Shown here: piece by piece, positions 1 through 10,500 of the stretch
Position numbering within the stretch: position 1 is the stretch's first letter
Layout: every line of letters starts with the position of its first letter
NCBI RefSeq assembly: GCF_036388275.1
Contig: NZ_DASVSF010000089.1
Location: 124,001-188,000, forward strand
Length of the DNA stretch: 64,000 nt
Reading direction: 5' to 3'
Origin: Longimicrobium sp.
GTDB lineage: Bacteria; Gemmatimonadota; Gemmatimonadetes; Longimicrobiales; Longimicrobiaceae
Made by a program: the position numbers and the translations under genes
Notes under the pieces: generated by a model
Database searches by the model: none
Told to the model about the DNA's origin: nothing
The model's input: only the letters and a program-made list of their open reading frames with translations

Positions 1-1
1 T

Positions 2-874
2 ACGTGGAGCCTGCTGGTGAACCCCGCCGACGCCGCGCTGGCCGAGGACCACCGCCAGGCTGGCGCGGACGCCGTGCAGCCCCGGGTAAACCGCGTGGTG
101 AACCAGATCCAGTCGCTTCCGGGGGACGGTCAGACCCGGGTGCAGGAGGTGCTAGTGAACGTGGACGTGCTTGCCCGGTGGGCGGAGCAGCTCTGGCGCG
201 CCCTGCTGGTTCCCGCCGTCAACGACAGGGTTGCCGGCCTTTCGGACGCGGCGCGCGCCGAGTGGGACCAGAGCTACCGGGCGCTGCTGCACTTCGTGGT
301 GAACCACGCGGGCGCGTACAGCCGGCTCCTGTCCACGATGCGGGGCGGTCCGGACGGGCGCGCGGAGCGTCCGCTCCTGGTGGATGCGGAGGTGCTGCGC
401 GGGCTGGACGGCACGAACGCTGATATTGCGGGCCGCCTGCGTATGCAGCTGCTTCCTCCCGAGCGGCTGGGGGAGCTGGACCGGGTGGTGCTGGCCATCC
501 AGTACCTTACGGAAGCGTTCCCGCTCGAGCAGCTGGAACGGATTCGAACGGGGCTGGGCGACTCGCTGCTCGCCGATCTGCAGGATCGCCTTTCCCGGGC
601 GGGCTTTGCCCCCCGCTTTCACGACTTGGTGCGCGGAATCTCCGAGCCGCTGGGGCTGGAGTACCGGCCCGTGGTCTACTACCAGAGCTCCATCGATGCG
701 CCGGCCTTCCGGTTCATCGACCGCGAGGTAAGTCGCATCTCCCTTTCCCAGCGCCTGGGATACGAGGCCAGGCCCGGTTCGGAAACGCTGGTGGTGCGGT
801 TGGAGCGGCCGTTTTTCTTCGACGCGGTGCACAAGCACTACTATGCCGGCTTCGCGCACGTGGCGCGGCCATAA
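2..874 (+). CDS. Unknown protein, 5' end cut by window edge
   Basis: The frame is open from the first bases, so the true start is probably outside the window; a GTG at 17 is the first in-window candidate. The visible ~290 residues are mostly helical and charged, with no signal peptide, membrane segment or nucleotide-binding motif that I recognise. The last ~80 residues look beta-rich, ending in an aromatic stretch with FFFDAVHKHYYAGF. The next gene starts 17 bp downstream on the same strand, so the two are probably co-transcribed. They run towards the minus-strand helicase set. I do not recognise the family and assign no function. Confidence 0.6.
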   Translation, partial: TWSLLVNPADAALAEDHRQAGADAVQPRVNRVVNQIQSLPGDGQTRVQEVLVNVDVLARWAEQLWRALLVPAVNDRVAGLSDAARAEWDQSYRALLHFVVNHAGAYSRLLSTMRGGPDGRAERPLLVDAEVLRGLDGTNADIAGRLRMQLLPPERLGELDRVVLAIQYLTEAFPLEQLERIRTGLGDSLLADLQDRLSRAGFAPRFHDLVRGISEPLGLEYRPVVYYQSSIDAPAFRFIDREVSRISLSQRLGYEARPGSETLVVRLERPFFFDAVHKHYYAGFAHVARP

Positions 875-891
875 GCGAAAAGGGTGCGGCA

Positions 892-1581
892 ATGGCGACC
901 AGGGTCACCCACTTTCTTCCCCAAGCGCTCGACGTAGTGGAGCAGGCGCTGCGCAGCGCGCGTGCAATGGAACTGGGGATGGAGCCGTCGTACGAGCGGC
1001 TGTCGCTTCCCCACCGCGACAGCCCGTTCTTCACGCTGGCCGAAAGCCTTGCGCGCGGGCTTCCGGAGACCGTCGTGAAGCTTCTCCTTCTTCCGCGCGA
1101 GCACGAAGCGACGGGCGTTCGGCAGTGGGCGGGAGTGCTACAGCGGGAAGGTCGCGACCTGGCCGACGAGATCGCCCGACGGTGCGTGCTGCCGGCAACG
1201 ATCCAGGTCCTGGCGCTGCCGGTCACCCCCGGCCGCGAAGACGCGGCGCGCACCCTCGCCGTCCTCGGCGGGATCCCCGCCGAAGAGGTGCTGGGCGAGC
1301 CGAGCGCGACCGACACCGTCTCGTTCAGCTACATGGTGCGACCGTACATCCCCTGGCCGTCGCTGGGTGAGGCCAACCTCACCCCCGCGCAGCGCATGGA
1401 GTACTGGAAGCAGTATTGCGACTCCCCGGGCATTCACAAGCGGGTAGAGGGTGATGCGCGCTGGCAGCAGCATTTCTTCGAGGAGGCGCTATTCGGGGGA
1501 ACCGGCGGACCCGCCGCGGCCACCGGTGCGGGGAACCTGTTTCTCGTCTCCAAATGGCGCTGGCACCGAAAGGATCTCTGA
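892..1581 (+). CDS. Unknown 229-residue protein
   Basis: The ATG at 892 lies 17 bp after the previous stop, suggesting a two-gene transcription unit. The protein is soluble-looking, with no signal peptide or membrane helix. It has a helical first half and a central segment rich in aromatic residues (SYMVRPYIPWPSL at about 143-155, EYWKQYC at about 168-174). It ends in a Gly/Ala-rich stretch and a basic tail (WRWHRKDL). The TGA at 1579-1581 is only 2 bp from the stop of the convergent gene that follows, so the two transcription units abut tail to tail with no room for a separate terminator. I do not recognise the family. Confidence 0.6.
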   Translation: MATRVTHFLPQALDVVEQALRSARAMELGMEPSYERLSLPHRDSPFFTLAESLARGLPETVVKLLLLPREHEATGVRQWAGVLQREGRDLADEIARRCVLPATIQVLALPVTPGREDAARTLAVLGGIPAEEVLGEPSATDTVSFSYMVRPYIPWPSLGEANLTPAQRMEYWKQYCDSPGIHKRVEGDARWQQHFFEEALFGGTGGPAAATGAGNLFLVSKWRWHRKDL

Positions 1582-1583
1582 TT

Positions 1584-3404
1584 TCACCGGAGGTTTGATT
1601 CCGGCGACGGCTCCGGCCGCGCCACGGGCCCGCCGTCCTCCATCCCGGCAAACTTGAGGTCCCACCAGGCGGCCTCGCGCCCCTCGGGCAGGTCCCACTG
1701 CCCCTTCTCCAGCGCCTCCTCGCGGAGCGCCTCGCGCTCGATCAGCGCTTCCATCCGGCGGTCGCCGACCTCCGCCGGGCTGGGCTGCACCACCCACGGC
1801 GAGGGCGCGTCCAGGCGCTCGTCCAGGATCTCCGTCATGCCGCGCCGGGCTCGCTCCCGCGCGGTCCACTCCCGCGCGCGCTCGTCCCACCCGGCCCTTC
1901 CGGGCCGGAAGCCCACCTGCACGGCCTCCAGCAGCCGCGCCTGCCGCTGCGCCAGCTTGAGCTCCGGGACCGACATCGGCGCGCCGTTCAGCCAGCAGGG
2001 CGTGCATAGCTCGCCGTCACGGGGCGCGAAGCGCTCCGGGCGCCGGTCGGCGTCGAGCTTCGGCGTCCCGTCGGTGTGGAGGCGGCTGCGGCCGTCCTCG
2101 CGCCCCGCCGTGGTCCCGCAGCGCAGGCACTCGACCGAGCGGTTGTCCTGGTACTTTCCCCCCGGCTGCATCCGCGGCTCGCCGGCGGGGAGCACGGCGG
2201 GGTCGGTGAAGGCGCGCCGCTCCAGGTCGGCGCGCGCGAGCTCGTCCCGGCGGCGCTCCACCTCGCGCAGCACCTCGTGCGCGTCGACGCGCGCCTCGGG
2301 CGGGAGAGCGGCGCCGGGACGGTCGCGGCGCATCTCCAGCACCTCGGCGGCGCGCTGGTTGAGGCGGTCCAGGCGGCTCCGGGCCTCCCACGCGGTCGTG
2401 GCGAGCGCCGCGACCCGATCCCGCTCGGCACGCAGGCCCCGCTCGCCGAGCGCGGCCCGCGCGGCGCTCGCCGCCGGCTCGCCGGAGTCCACCCCGGGGG
2501 CGCGCACGGCGGCCACCACGCCCTGCTCGGCGCCCGGGGCGATCAGGCGGACCCCGGCGCGGACCGCCGCCTCCGCCTGGTACGCATCGAGGGCGTGCGC
2601 GTGGACGACGCTCTCCATCCGCTCCAGCACCGCGGGCTGCACCTCGCGGGGCGCGGCGGAGAGCGGCTCGGCGGGCGGCGCCTCCGGAGGCGCCGCGCCG
2701 CGCTCGGGCGGGCGGCCCTCCAGCGCGGCCAGGCGCGCCTCCATCCGCTCGGCGGCACGCGCGGCCTCCGGGCTCGGGGGCACGTCGAACTGCGTGACCG
2801 GCGCGGGATGCGCCGCCAGGATTCGGGTGCGGTAGGCGCTCGCGGCGCGCACCTGCTCCCGCATCGGCTGCAGCACCGCGGCGGCCTGCGGCGAGAGCGC
2901 CGGGGGCTCGGAGCGCCGGGTGGGCCAGGTGGGCTCGATGGGCGGCGCGAAGCGGGGACCCGCCTCCGGCAGCCGCGCCAGGAGCTCGTCCAGCCCGCCG
3001 CGGTCCAGGCTCACGAGCGTACGCTCTTCGACAGGCCGCATCAGCTCGTGGGGCGCAAGCAACGTGAAGTCGAAGTCGATGTCATGGACCGGGCTCGCCC
3101 CGATGGCTGGGGCCGCGCTCAGCCGCTCGAACTCCTCGCCGAACACGCGAGCGGCGGTCCGAAGGTCGGTGCCGCTGTACCGAATGGATACATCCTCGTG
3201 CAGCGCGAGGTCGTGCTCGTACCACTCCAGGACGCGGAAGCGCGCGCCGTCCGGCGGATCGTCCTGCTCCAGGATCAGGAGCCGGAATGCACGCTCCTCC
3301 CGCCAGTCCGCTTTCGCCAGGGTGAGCGGCGCGGGCGGGTACGAGTCGTCCCAATCGGTCCCGTCGGGACTGCCGAGTGGCTCTGACGAGGCGGCGTCGG
3401 ACAT
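1584..3404 (-). CDS. Unknown protein with a CxxC...CxxC zinc-type cluster, next to SF1 helicase
   Basis: This 606-residue soluble protein is the last gene of a minus-strand set with a helicase (3498-5335) and a second Cys-cluster protein (5389-7187). The N-terminal ~170 residues look globular (FRVLEWYEHDL, VHDIDFDFTLL). A long Ala/Arg/Glu-rich helical middle follows. At about 430-480 two Cys pairs (ECLRCG and ELCTPC) are spaced as in a zinc ribbon or knuckle. The C-terminal ~120 residues are Arg-rich and helical. The start 93 bp after the helicase stop suggests an operon. The Cys cluster and the helicase neighbour suggest nucleic-acid binding, but that is inference; I recognise no family. Unlike its two neighbours the gene is unbroken. 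Confidence 0.65.
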   Translation of the reverse strand: MSDAASSEPLGSPDGTDWDDSYPPAPLTLAKADWREERAFRLLILEQDDPPDGARFRVLEWYEHDLALHEDVSIRYSGTDLRTAARVFGEEFERLSAAPAIGASPVHDIDFDFTLLAPHELMRPVEERTLVSLDRGGLDELLARLPEAGPRFAPPIEPTWPTRRSEPPALSPQAAAVLQPMREQVRAASAYRTRILAAHPAPVTQFDVPPSPEAARAAERMEARLAALEGRPPERGAAPPEAPPAEPLSAAPREVQPAVLERMESVVHAHALDAYQAEAAVRAGVRLIAPGAEQGVVAAVRAPGVDSGEPAASAARAALGERGLRAERDRVAALATTAWEARSRLDRLNQRAAEVLEMRRDRPGAALPPEARVDAHEVLREVERRRDELARADLERRAFTDPAVLPAGEPRMQPGGKYQDNRSVECLRCGTTAGREDGRSRLHTDGTPKLDADRRPERFAPRDGELCTPCWLNGAPMSVPELKLAQRQARLLEAVQVGFRPGRAGWDERAREWTARERARRGMTEILDERLDAPSPWVVQPSPAEVGDRRMEALIEREALREEALEKGQWDLPEGREAAWWDLKFAGMEDGGPVARPEPSPESNLR

Positions 3405-3497
3405 GGAAGCCGGGCGGCGGAGACAGGGGTTTCCCTGCGAAAGGGGAGATCTTCGCTGCCCTGTTCTACCCCGTGCGGGAAGGGCGGGGACGGTCGC

Positions 3498-5335
3498 TCA
3501 GGCCGCGTTCGCCCGCTTCGCGGCCATGAGCGCGCGCCGCGCGACGCCGCCGTGCGGGAGCGCCTGTGGGTCCGCCAGCAGGGTGAGCGAGGTGCGCGCC
3601 CGCGACAGCGCGACGCACAGGAGCGAGGCGGCCTCGGGGTTGCCGCGCTCGTCCAGGAAGCGGCCGGGATCGTGCCGGGTGGCGACCAGGTCGACGATCA
3701 CCGCGTCGTGCTCACTCCCCTGCGCGCTGTGCACGGTGCCGATCAGGCCGCCCGAGCGTTCCATGTCGGAGACGCGCTCCGCGATGGCCGCGCGCAGCCG
3801 GTCCACCTGGGCGCGGTAGGGGGTGAGGACGGCGATGGAGCCCACGCCCTGACGGCGGAGCCGCTCCACCCGCCCGGCCGCCATGCGCGCGTGGACCTCG
3901 TTCGTGCGGCTGCCGCCCACCACGCGTGCCTCGGCGAGCCCCGCGCTGTCCAGCACCTCCACCGTGCCGGGGCGGCCCAGGACGGCCGCGCCGTCCTGGA
4001 GGATCCCGTCGTAGAAGGCGTCGGACACGAGGCGGCGGATCGGCGGGGCCATCCGGTGCTGCACCCGCAGCACCGGGCGCCGGGGGTCCTCCACGGCGGC
4101 CCGGTCGCACCCCAGGTGGTGGAAGAGGCTCCTGCCGAGCACTCCGCGGGCGGCGGGATCGCGCACGGGGCACACCGGCCCGAGCTGGTGCGGGTCGCCC
4201 CAGAGGAGGAGCCGGCGCCGGGCGAGCGAGGCCGCCCAGAGGGCGTAGGGACGTGCGCCATCGCGGCCTCGTCCACGATCACCGCGTCCCAGGGGCCGGC
4301 GGGCGGCCGCACAAGCGCCTCCGCCAGGGTGGCGCCGACCAGCCGTGGCGGGCGGGACGCGGCCGCCACCGTCCGGCCGAGAGCGCGCGCGTCGCGCAGC
4401 AGCGAGAGCGCGTCCACGCGGGCGCCGTCCTCGCGGAGGACGCCTTGCGCCCGCGCCTCCAGGCGCCGCAGGCGGGCGGCCGCGTCCCAGCCGGCGCCGA
4501 GCGCCCCGGCGACCCCCCACGCCCATTCCCACCGCCCGCGCTCCAGGCGGGCCGCGCGGGCCTCCAGCGCCTCCACGGCCGCGTCCAGGCCCGCGCGGTG
4601 CGCGCCGTCCAGCCCGTCGCCCTTCCACAGCGGACCGTGGCTCCCCTGGCGCAGCAGGGCCGCGGCGGGGACGTCCCGCTCGCGCGCTGCGCCGGCGATC
4701 CGCGCCAGCGCGGTGTCCACCGCCGCGTGCGTCGGTGCCAGGAGCAGGACGCGCTCCCCCGAGAGGAGGAGCGCGAGGACGGTGCGCGCCAGGGTCTGGG
4801 TCTTCCCCGTTCCGGGCGGCCTCAGGACGAGGAGGAGGTCGCTGCCCAGCGAGCGCTCCAGCGCGTCGGCCTGGTCCTCCTCCAGCCCCTCCTGCAGCGC
4901 CTCGCCGGGGGCGTGGCCGCGCCCCGGCCGGGCGGGAACCCACCCCGCCGCGGTGGCCACCAGCCCCGCGCGGGCGGAGATCGCCGCCTCCAGCGCGGAC
5001 TCCAGCCGCTCGGAGAGATGGAGGGTGCGCCCCAGGACCTGTCGGACGTCGGCGTGGACGCCGTCCACGTGGACGCTCGCGCCGTCGGCGGCGAGGACCG
5101 TCGCCGGGCGCGTTCCGGCGGGCCCGGCCAGGGCGATCTCGGCACCGCGGGCGAGCCGCACCGGGCGCTCCAGGGTGAGGACGGTGGTTCTCCCCGCCTG
5201 CGGCGACGCAACGCGGACGGGGACCGGGCGGTCGAGCGAGCGCTCCCGGTTCAGGGTGCGGTCCTGCGCGCGCTCGGCGGCGAGCGCCGCGCGGAGGGTG
5301 TCCCGGAGCTCGCCGGGACCGGGGACGGGACGCAT
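3498..5335 (-). pseudogene. SF1 DNA/RNA helicase, UPF1/DNA2-like (AAA_11/AAA_12), one frameshift
   Basis: All core SF1 helicase motifs are present: Walker A RPPGTGKT, Ia APTHAAVDTA, II VIVDEAAM, III LLWGDPHQLGPV, IV-like QHRMAPPI, V GTVHSAQGSEHD and VI CVALSRART. Motifs I-II and III-VI lie in different frames. The switch falls at about 4250-4261, right after the DEAA box, and fits loss of one base; restoring it gives exactly 613 codons (612 residues). The chosen ATG at 5335 lies 53 bp after the preceding gene's stop. As read, translation would end soon after motif II and lose the second RecA domain, so the protein should be inactive unless the base is a sequencing error. Role when intact: ATP-driven nucleic-acid unwinding or remodelling. 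The two Cys-cluster proteins around it may be partners. Confidence 0.75.
4250..4261 (-). other. Frameshift site in helicase (probable 1-bp loss)
   Basis: On the coding (minus) strand the sequence reads GACGAGGCCGCGATGGCG, in the frame of motif II. It then continues as GCACGTCCCTACGCC in the frame of motif III. One extra base between them joins both frames into a conserved helicase core. Confidence 0.7.
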
Positions 5336-5388
5336 GGATGTGCCTCCGCCCCGCCCCCCGGTGGGGGACGGGGCACTCGGGGTGAGGG

Positions 5389-7187
5389 TCAGATGCTCTG
5401 GCTGCGGGCCTGCTCCAGGTGGGTCGGGTGCATCCCGGCGTTGGCGTGGGCCAGGTGCTCGAAGCGGCGACGCCGGCGCTCGGCGCGGATCTCCCGCTCC
5501 CACGCACCGACCGACCCCTTCGGCCGCACCGCGTGCAGCCGGCGCGAACGCACGGTGGCGCCGGGGCGCGTGCCCTGCCGGGCCCACCCGTCCAGCCGGC
5601 GTTGCAGGATCTCACGGACGGCCGCACGGGTGAGCCGCCGGCGCCTGGGCGGGGTGTCGTCGCCCGTCCAGGCGCGGAAGGCGCCGCCGTCCTCGTCGGG
5701 AATCTCCACCCAGCGCCCCCACGGCTCGAACTCGGCCTCGATCTCCTCGCGGATGAAGCGCGGCCAGCGGAGCCGCCCGGAGGGGAGGCCGCGGTCCAGC
5801 CGGCAGAGCTGGACGGGCACGCGCCGGTCCGCGGGGTCCGTCGTGGCCTCCTCGCCCCAGCGGGCGCAGCACGCAGCGTCGAAGAGGTCCACCCCCTCCG
5901 GGACGCCTCCGGGACGGGCGCGGGATCGCCGCCCAGGAGGTGGTCGACCCACCGGTCCCAGCGCTCGCACTCCTCCGCGTCCAACTCCTGCGGCGCGCGC
6001 GTGCGCGGCCGCGCGGGGATCCCGCCGCGCGCCTTCAGCGCGCCGGCGAGCCACTCCACGTACGGGGCCGGGTCCTCCTCGAACGCGGCGCGTCGGCGCG
6101 CGGCCTCGAAGGCGTCGAAGAGGGCGTTCCTCTCCAGCGCAGCCAGGTGCTCCGGTCCTCCGGCCGCCGTGTTGGGGCGGGGGATGAGCGGCGAGGCGGT
6201 CTCCTCCAGGAAGTCGACGCGGTCCGGTGCGGCGAGCCAGTCCTCGTCCTGCCACTCGACGGGGTAGTCGTCGTCCGGCTCCCGCTCTTCCTCGGCGGCG
6301 TGGCCGCCCGCCAGCAGGGCGAGCCAGGTGTCCTCGAGCGGGCTCGCCGCGAGGGCGCGCAGCCAGGCCCGCGGGTGCCACGTCTCGGCGTCCTCCAGCG
6401 TGCGGACGTGCTCCAGCCGCTGCCGGCGCTCGGCGGGCGTGAGTCCCGTTTCCGCCGCCCATGCGCGGAGCGCGTCGAGGCGGGCGGCACGCTCGGCGGC
6501 CGCTTCGGCGGCGCGCAGATGCACCGTCCGCCGGCGGCGCTCGGCGGGAGGGAGCCCCTCTTCCGCCGCCATGGCGCGAAGCGCGTCCAGGCGTGCCGCC
6601 CGCTCGGCCGCCACCACCGCGCGCCGCGCGGTGCGCCGCACCGCCTCGATACCCGGCTCCGGGCGGGCGCGGCGCTTCGGTTCCAGCCGCGGCGTGCGTC
6701 GGATGGCACGCACGTAGTCGGCGTGGTCCAGCGCCTGATGCCGCCTGAGCGAGTCTTCGTCGATGTCCGGCCGGATCTCCAGCAGCATCCGCTCGATGAA
6801 GCGCATCTGCGTGGTGTAGCATCCAGCGCAGATGGTGTAGGTCTCGCCCTTCGTCTGTGTGCAGAGGATGCAGTGCTGCAGCGGCGGGTAGCGGTCCAGC
6901 ATCTCGACCTGCAGCGGGACGCGGTCCAGCGCGACCAGCTCGGCGAGCCGCGGCCGGGGCCGATGGAGCGGGTCCAGGACGCTCCCCGTGAGCCGCAGGT
7001 GGGCGAGGTGGCGCCGGAGGACGGCCTCGGCGGGCTCGGGCTCTGGCTCCTGCGGCAGTTCGTTGGGGATCGGGTCGAACCCGTACTTCGCCGCCACCCG
7101 CTCCAGCTCGCCGAGCTGGAGGGACCGGATCCGGGGCGTCGTCGCGGGGGACCCGGGGCTTTGCGCGGCGGGCGCGGAAGCTGGCAT
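5389..7187 (-). pseudogene. Unknown Cys-cluster protein upstream of helicase, disrupted by an 11-bp tandem duplication
   Basis: First gene of the minus-strand set. The ATG at 7187 reads in frame to about 5917, and the same protein then continues in another frame to the stop at 5389. The break coincides with a perfect 11-bp tandem duplication (5895-5916); removing one copy gives exactly 596 codons (595 residues). Near residues 105-125 there are two Cys pairs (HCILCTQ and CAGCYT), a likely zinc site. A long Arg/Ala-rich helical middle has two similar ~35-residue repeats, each containing ERAARLDALRA and PPAERR/TPAERR (about 195-260). A basic C-terminal region follows. No family recognised. Translation as written would run out of frame after ~425 residues. 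Confidence 0.65.
5895..5916. repeat. Perfect 11-bp tandem duplication causing a frameshift
   Basis: CCTCCGGGACG occurs twice back to back (5895-5905 and 5906-5916). The flanking protein frames differ by exactly this 11-bp addition, and a single copy would give an uninterrupted 595-residue protein. Slippage between the copies could in principle restore the gene. Confidence 0.85.
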
Positions 7188-7550
7188 CGCTACCTCCGTG
7201 GGGAAGTTCGAGAGAAGGACAGAGATTTCGCCCTTCTCGGTTCTTCCCTTGCCCGCGCCCGCCGGCGCGGGGCGGGGAGCCGGAAAAACACGAAGAGGGC
7301 CCGCGGCGGATGCCGTGGGCCCTCGTTCTCCCGTTCACCATTCACCTCCGGGGCTGAAACGCTCCCTCAGCCGCCGCCGTACGTTTCTGCTGCGCGGTGC
7401 TATTTCTCTCGACCGTGAGCGAGGTCGGCATCGCGAAAAGAGCGGCTGACGACTGCCCTGAGCGGGAGCGCCGACCGCTGATTGGTCGCCGACACGGCTC
7501 ATGGAGCCGACCGATCAGTTCTTCTGAGCCCCCATCATATAGCGACGTTC
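7188..7550. other. Divergent intergenic region between Cys-cluster protein and CHAT gene
   Basis: This 363-bp gap separates two divergently transcribed units and must hold both their promoters, but I find no convincing -35/-10 pair. It contains the hairpin at 7295-7324. A TTG at 7482 is an in-frame alternative start for the CHAT gene. Confidence 0.5.
7295..7324. repeat. GC-rich intergenic hairpin, copy 1
   Basis: The 13-base arm GAGGGCCCGCGGC (7295-7307), the loop GGAT and the arm GCCGTGGGCCCTC (7312-7324) form a stem with one G-T pair. On the minus strand it is followed by a T-rich run (7281-7294). A closely similar hairpin lies at 11436-11463, each preceded by CGAAGA. It may be a terminator-like or REP-type intergenic repeat. 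Confidence 0.5.
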
Positions 7551-10500
7551 ATGGATCGCAGCGAAACGTTCCTCAATGCCCTCATTGGGTACTATCGGAA
7601 AACTCCACTGGTGTGGGGCGGTATCGACCTCTTCCTGGTGCCCGGGGACGGGGCTCTCGCCCGGATGTGTGACTATGCAGCGGTGTTTCGCGCCGCGAAC
7701 GATGGGCAGGCTCCGGCCTCCAGCCAGATTTGGCTCGTTTGGCCGGACCCGGCCGAGGAGGGCGCCCTCCTCGCTAGCGTGAGGACGCGGCTCGGCACGG
7801 TCTGGGAGCGTTCGCGGGGCGCACCGCCCACGCCTACGCAGCTCGACGGTCTGTTGGAGCGGGTGCGGATCGTCATTCCGGAGTCGTACGACGTGGATGG
7901 CGTTTCCCGGCTGATCGGGGAGGCGGGCGGGGAGGCGGTGCTGGTCGTGGGGCGGGCCTCCGTCTACCGCTCCTCCCAGGTGGAGCGCGATACTCCGGCC
8001 GACCCAATGCCGGGAGACGAATGGGCACCTCACCTCCATGCACTGATGGGGGAACTGCGCGAGCAGGCCGCGGCGGTCGGGTGCTATGTGGTGCTGGATG
8101 TCGAGGAGGCGCTTCCAGAGCGCAAGGCGCTATCCGATCTTCTTCTCACGGTCGAGAACACGGCCGTGATCTCGTTCGAAGAGACGCAGGCACGATCTCT
8201 CCCCAGGGAAGCGATCCAGCGGTGGCGGACGCTTGCAGCCGAAGCGGACCTGGACACGGCTCTCGTTGAGCTCAATGCGGAGCCCACGTTGTCGGAGCGC
8301 GACAAGTCGCTGCTCCGGCTGCAGTTGTACGGCGACGCCGGCAACCGGCCCGCGGTGCGCGCCGGGCTGGAAGCCAACCGCGACCTGCTGCCCGATCTGG
8401 AAGCCGAGCAGGCGCTTCAGGTCGCCGTCCTCGCGGAAGAGTCGGACGCTGACGACGTAGCGACCGAGTTGCTGTCCGGCTCGCTCGAGCGGCTGCACCG
8501 GCCGGCAGCGCTCGAACTGGCGCTCCAGGTTGCCGGCCGACTCCGCCACGCGGAACTGGTCAGGCGGGCACAGGCCGCGCTCGAGGCCGCGAACCCGGAC
8601 TCGCCCGTGCTCCGCCGACACCGCGCCGCGAGGCTGGCGGCGCAGCACCGCTATCGCGAAGCGGCGCAGATGCTGGAAGGCGATCAGGAAGCCGAGATCG
8701 TCGAACGGGCCGCCTTCTGGACGATGCTGTCGGACCTCGAAGAGGACACCCCGGTTGACGCCCGGACGCTCATCGACGCCGTGTCGGAGCGGCTCCCGGC
8801 GCGGGCCGGCGACGCGCGGCGGCTGGCGGCCGCGAGACTCGCCGAAGAGGGGAGTGGAGAAGAGGCGCTCGCGCTCCTGCTTCTGGAACCTGCGCCGCAC
8901 CTGATCGACCGCGCCGACGCGTTCGCCGTGCTCGAAGTGCTGGAGCGGAGCGCGCTCCGGGGAGTTCCGATCATTGATGAAGCGATCGCCTATGCGCTCG
9001 AGAGGGTGATCGAGCCCCTTTCGGCCCGGCCGACCGACGCATCCCTCCGCTTCCGTCTGCTGCAAATCATCGGGCCGGAAGTTTTCGGCCTCCGGGGGAT
9101 CGGCCTGCTCGCGCTTGTACTCGGTACGGTCGCCGGACGGCCCGTGCGGATGGGGGAGACAAGGCGTCGCGTCCCGCTGGACCCGTCACTCGCGGAGGAG
9201 GCGGTTTCGGGCTTCCTCCATCGCGGGTACCAGTGGCTCAAGGCGAGATCCCCTATGATGATCGGCTCCCAGCCCATCCCCGCTGACCTCCTGGGCATCC
9301 CTGCCGACCAGGCATTCGCCGCCGTCAGGGGGGCGGCTGAGCAGTTCGCCGAGGAGTTCGGCGGCACGGACAGGAGGCCGCTCAACGCTGCGGTGGCGAT
9401 GGTCGCGGCGACCGCGCCCGTGACGAGCACGCCCGATGAGGACCTGCTCGTCATCCGGCAGGTGGGCATGCGGCTCGCGCAGAACGGCTCCCACCAGTAC
9501 GCCCGCGACTGGGCGGAACAGGTGCTGGCCCTCGCTGGCGACGATCCGTTCCGGGCGCGGCTGGCGTGGACCGCGTTCGCCGAGATCTACGCGCGCACCG
9601 GGCACATCCAGGAGGCGATGCTTGGAATCTTCTGTGCGTTCGCCGCCCATGACGAGACGACGTGGGAGGACGTGTGGCACGAGAGCCAGCTGGCGTACCG
9701 GCTCCTTCGCGAAACCGGGCTCCTGCAGTTCGCACGTCCGTTCCTCGACACGGGCCGCCTGGCCCTCCAGCACCTCGGCCTGGAAGTCCGGTTCGGCTCC
9801 CGCCTCGAAACGGGGGCGCTCCAGGTGGAGGTGTGGGAGTACCTCTTCGAAGATGTACGTGACGCGGAGCGCCTTCGCGCCATCACAGGGCGCGCGCACG
9901 ACAACCTGCGCCGGGTGCTCGAATCCAGGGACGAGTCCGCTCCGGCCACGTCGCTCCTCGCCTCGGCGCTGCGCCTGTGCGCTGAACAGGGGGTGGAGGC
10001 ACCGGCTGATGCCCGGCCGCTGCTGGAACAGGCCCTCCAGGGGCTGGACGGGCGGCTCAGGGGGTTGATCGAACTGGAGGCCGCCTCGGCGCCGGACCTC
10101 CGGAGCTTCGTGGAGATCGCCCGCGGAATCGAGCGGGCCCGGTACAGCGAAGACGTCGGGTACGACATACGGCAGCTCCTCCCGCTGGCCGAGCGCCTCC
10201 TGGCGGGCGAGGGGGCGGTGGACGCGGTCGCGGCCGCATACGCCATCGAAGTGCTCGCCGACCGCGCCAGCCCGCTTGCCGGCGACAGCGAGGAGGGGCC
10301 CGCGGGCGAGCGGCTGATCGGCTCCGCCGACGGGCCCGCCCGGGCGGCGGGGGTGATCGCCCGCGCTGACCTCGCTGTCCTGGCGATGGGACTTGCGAAG
10401 GACCGCCTGATCCGTGTGACGGCCATGGACGGGGAGCTCCAGCGGCCCGTGGCGGAGGAGGAGGACACCTTCTCAGCCGACCGCCTGTCGGAATGGTCCG

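Noticed and set aside
4250..4261. Programmed ribosomal frameshift in the helicase
   Set aside because: No slippery heptamer (such as A AAA AAG) or downstream pseudoknot is evident, and the other breaks in the island differ in sequence and direction.
3926..6187. Long plus-strand frame opposite the helicase
   Set aside because: Shadow of the helicase; its translation is Arg/Gly/Pro-rich without domain motifs.
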